Assembly: GCA_025349905.2 (NCBI GenBank)
Contig: MU624823.1
Span: 1 to 21,814, forward strand
Origin: Blastocladiella britannica
Taxonomy: Eukaryota > Blastocladiomycota > Blastocladiomycetes > Blastocladiales > Blastocladiaceae
Reading direction: 5' to 3'
Length of the DNA stretch: 21,814 nucleotides
The notes beneath the pieces were generated by a model, which did no database searches, was not told the origin of the DNA, and saw nothing but the letters and a program-made list of their open reading frames with translations. Of this stretch, positions 20,834-21,814 are shown in pieces. Each line of letters begins with the position of its first letter. Positions within the stretch are counted from its first letter, which is position 1. The position numbers and the translations under genes were made by a program.

Positions 20834-21394
20834 TTACCGAATCAGGACATACAGCGCAAATTTGCGCTCGATCTCGGTCGCTGAGGCCATTTCCGCGCTA
20901 TTCCAACCAGCGGCAACAGCTTCTATCAGCAGTGCATCCGCTTGGCCCCTCCAAGATCCAATCAAGGGAAACATTTCAGGACGGTTGAGTTCCAAGGCAG
21001 GCAGAATCAATTGGGCAAGATGCACAGCACAAAACAGATGTTCGATATTGTGTGGGCGCACGATCGCGCCAAATATCTCCCAAATGGACTTGTGGGTGAC
21101 TGGGAACCGGACCATGGCGCGAGCGGCACCTGGGACCCAGAATTCCAGCATAGGTGACCCTTCAGACTGCAGTTGTTGCAGACGATGCGGCGGCATGTCT
21201 GGGGAGCACGCACGCGCAAAGGCTTTGGCGTCGCCGGCAACAGCGGAGCGGACAAAAGCGAGGCGTGGGTGGGTGCAGGTGAGAAGCGCACAATCTTTGA
21301 GCGCGCGCGAGTGCGTGCGAAATTGGGTGGCCGAGTGCTGGTCCAGGTGCTGCTCTACCAGCGCGAGGAGCTCGAGTGGCAGGTCGTTGAGCAT
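20834..21394 (-). CDS. F-box-like protein, 186 aa
   Basis: An intact ORF from ATG 21394. The N-terminus LNDLPLELLALVEQHLDQ resembles an F-box head. The following part (AFVRSAVAGDAKAFARACS, and ADALLIEAVAAGWNSAEMA near the end) has the spacing of ankyrin-like helices. It is similar in type to the remnant at the left end of the window. F-box proteins recruit substrates to SCF ubiquitin ligases, but no SKP1-binding detail can be confirmed here. It is shorter than the multi-repeat members I associate with this family and could be truncated. A tentative upstream gene ends 32 bp before its ATG, unusually close, so one of the two models may be wrong. Confidence 0.5.
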   Translation of the reverse strand: MLNDLPLELLALVEQHLDQHSATQFRTHSRALKDCALLTCTHPRLAFVRSAVAGDAKAFARACSPDMPPHRLQQLQSEGSPMLEFWVPGAARAMVRFPVTHKSIWEIFGAIVRPHNIEHLFCAVHLAQLILPALELNRPEMFPLIGSWRGQADALLIEAVAAGWNSAEMASATEIERKFALYVLIR

Positions 21395-21426
21395 TATTTA
21401 CAATTCAATCAAATTCAAATCTGGAT

Positions 21427-21814
21427 TTACTCAACAAACAACGGCCTTGAACTAAAGATCAGACAATAGTAGCACATGTCAGCGCAGTCGGCCACGCAGC
21501 CGTCGCTCAAATGAGCACGCCAGCGGGCGGGCGCAGCGTAGGCAGCAGCCGGGGATCGAGTGGCAGCCGGCTATTTGAGATCAAAAAGTGAGACTCAATA
21601 AATGATTGGGCCTCGTCCAAAGTGAGTTGTATCATAGGTAACGTCGGCCTTGCCCTCGGTGGTGGCAGCAGGAGCAGCGACGGCGACAGCATATGCGCGC
21701 AATCAAAAATTGCAAGGATAAAAAAGAACTGGGTATATTCATTGTCCCACAGATTCAGGAGCGGCCTGGCCACTCGCAGTAGTCACTGGCGCGTGCGCCG
21801 TGGAGGATGTATGC
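21427..21814 (-). CDS. Possible 3' part of an unrecognised gene (partial)
   Basis: Not recognised. Reading from the right edge on the minus strand, an Ala/Thr-rich stretch (AVAVAAPAATTEGKAD, about 21690-21643) ends at a good donor GTTACC. A 72-nt intron (21642-21571) with a branch-like CTCAC and acceptor AAATAG follows. The next exon (21570-21427) reads 47 codons, Ala-rich then Cys-rich (CVADCADMCYYC), to a TAA. Further right, STAHAPVTTASGQAAPES lies in another frame, so another intron must exist whose acceptor I cannot place. Coding nature, frame and extent are all uncertain. Confidence 0.28.

Noticed and set aside
20604..21455. Plus-strand ORF of 283 codons across the right end
   Set aside because: Most of it is antisense to the F-box-like ORF. 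Only the first part, with the repeats, may be coding and is listed separately.
21700..21760. U12-type intron start resembling TTATCCTT
   Set aside because: First base does not fit the consensus and no U12 branch-point sequence follows.

Overview
The window is nuclear DNA of a compact eukaryotic genome. GC-rich exons are cut by 22 recognisable short introns (55-89 nt). They start GTATG, GTACG, GTTCG or GTGCR and end in AG after T-rich or branch-point-like tracts. Intergenic gaps are often under 100 bp. An F-box-like and ankyrin-like protein family at both ends, a secreted tyrosinase, an LRR-RhoGEF and an MGRN1-type RING protein together suggest an early-diverging zoosporic fungus, most likely Blastocladiomycota with Chytridiomycota as the alternative. 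This placement is an inference from gene content only.

Layout. Positions 1-1207 hold the remains of a frameshifted F-box/ankyrin-like gene. From 1208 to 14275 five genes all lie on the minus strand: a 2089-residue LRR-DH-PH RhoGEF (1208-7749), a small atypical bZIP factor (8582-9325), a secreted tyrosinase (9836-11213), an MGRN1/RNF157-like RING E3 ligase with a likely myristoylated N-terminus (11483-13184) and the ribosome-assembly factor MRT4 (13255-14275). A 314-bp divergent promoter carrying an inverted pair of TGACGTG sites separates MRT4 from three plus-strand genes: a sigma-type glutathione transferase (14590-15356), prefoldin subunit 6 (15447-16103) and a WHITE/ABCG half transporter with a cysteine-rich N-terminal domain (16280-19152). 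The mitochondrial protease ATP23 follows on the minus strand (19462-20190). The right end holds a low-complexity plus-strand candidate with a frameshift, a small F-box-like ORF (20834-21394, minus) and a tentative partial gene running off the window.

The genes are mostly unrelated housekeeping and signalling genes and form no obvious pathway. The clearest regulatory link is the shared MRT4/GST promoter. I see no mobile element, CRISPR array, tRNA or rRNA. No previously undescribed multi-gene system is evident. The most distinctive points are the LRR-DH-PH protein, the bZIP lacking its invariant asparagine, the in-frame 60-nt intron of the RING gene, the TATA-defined very short leader of the ABCG gene, and the decayed versus intact members of the F-box-like family.
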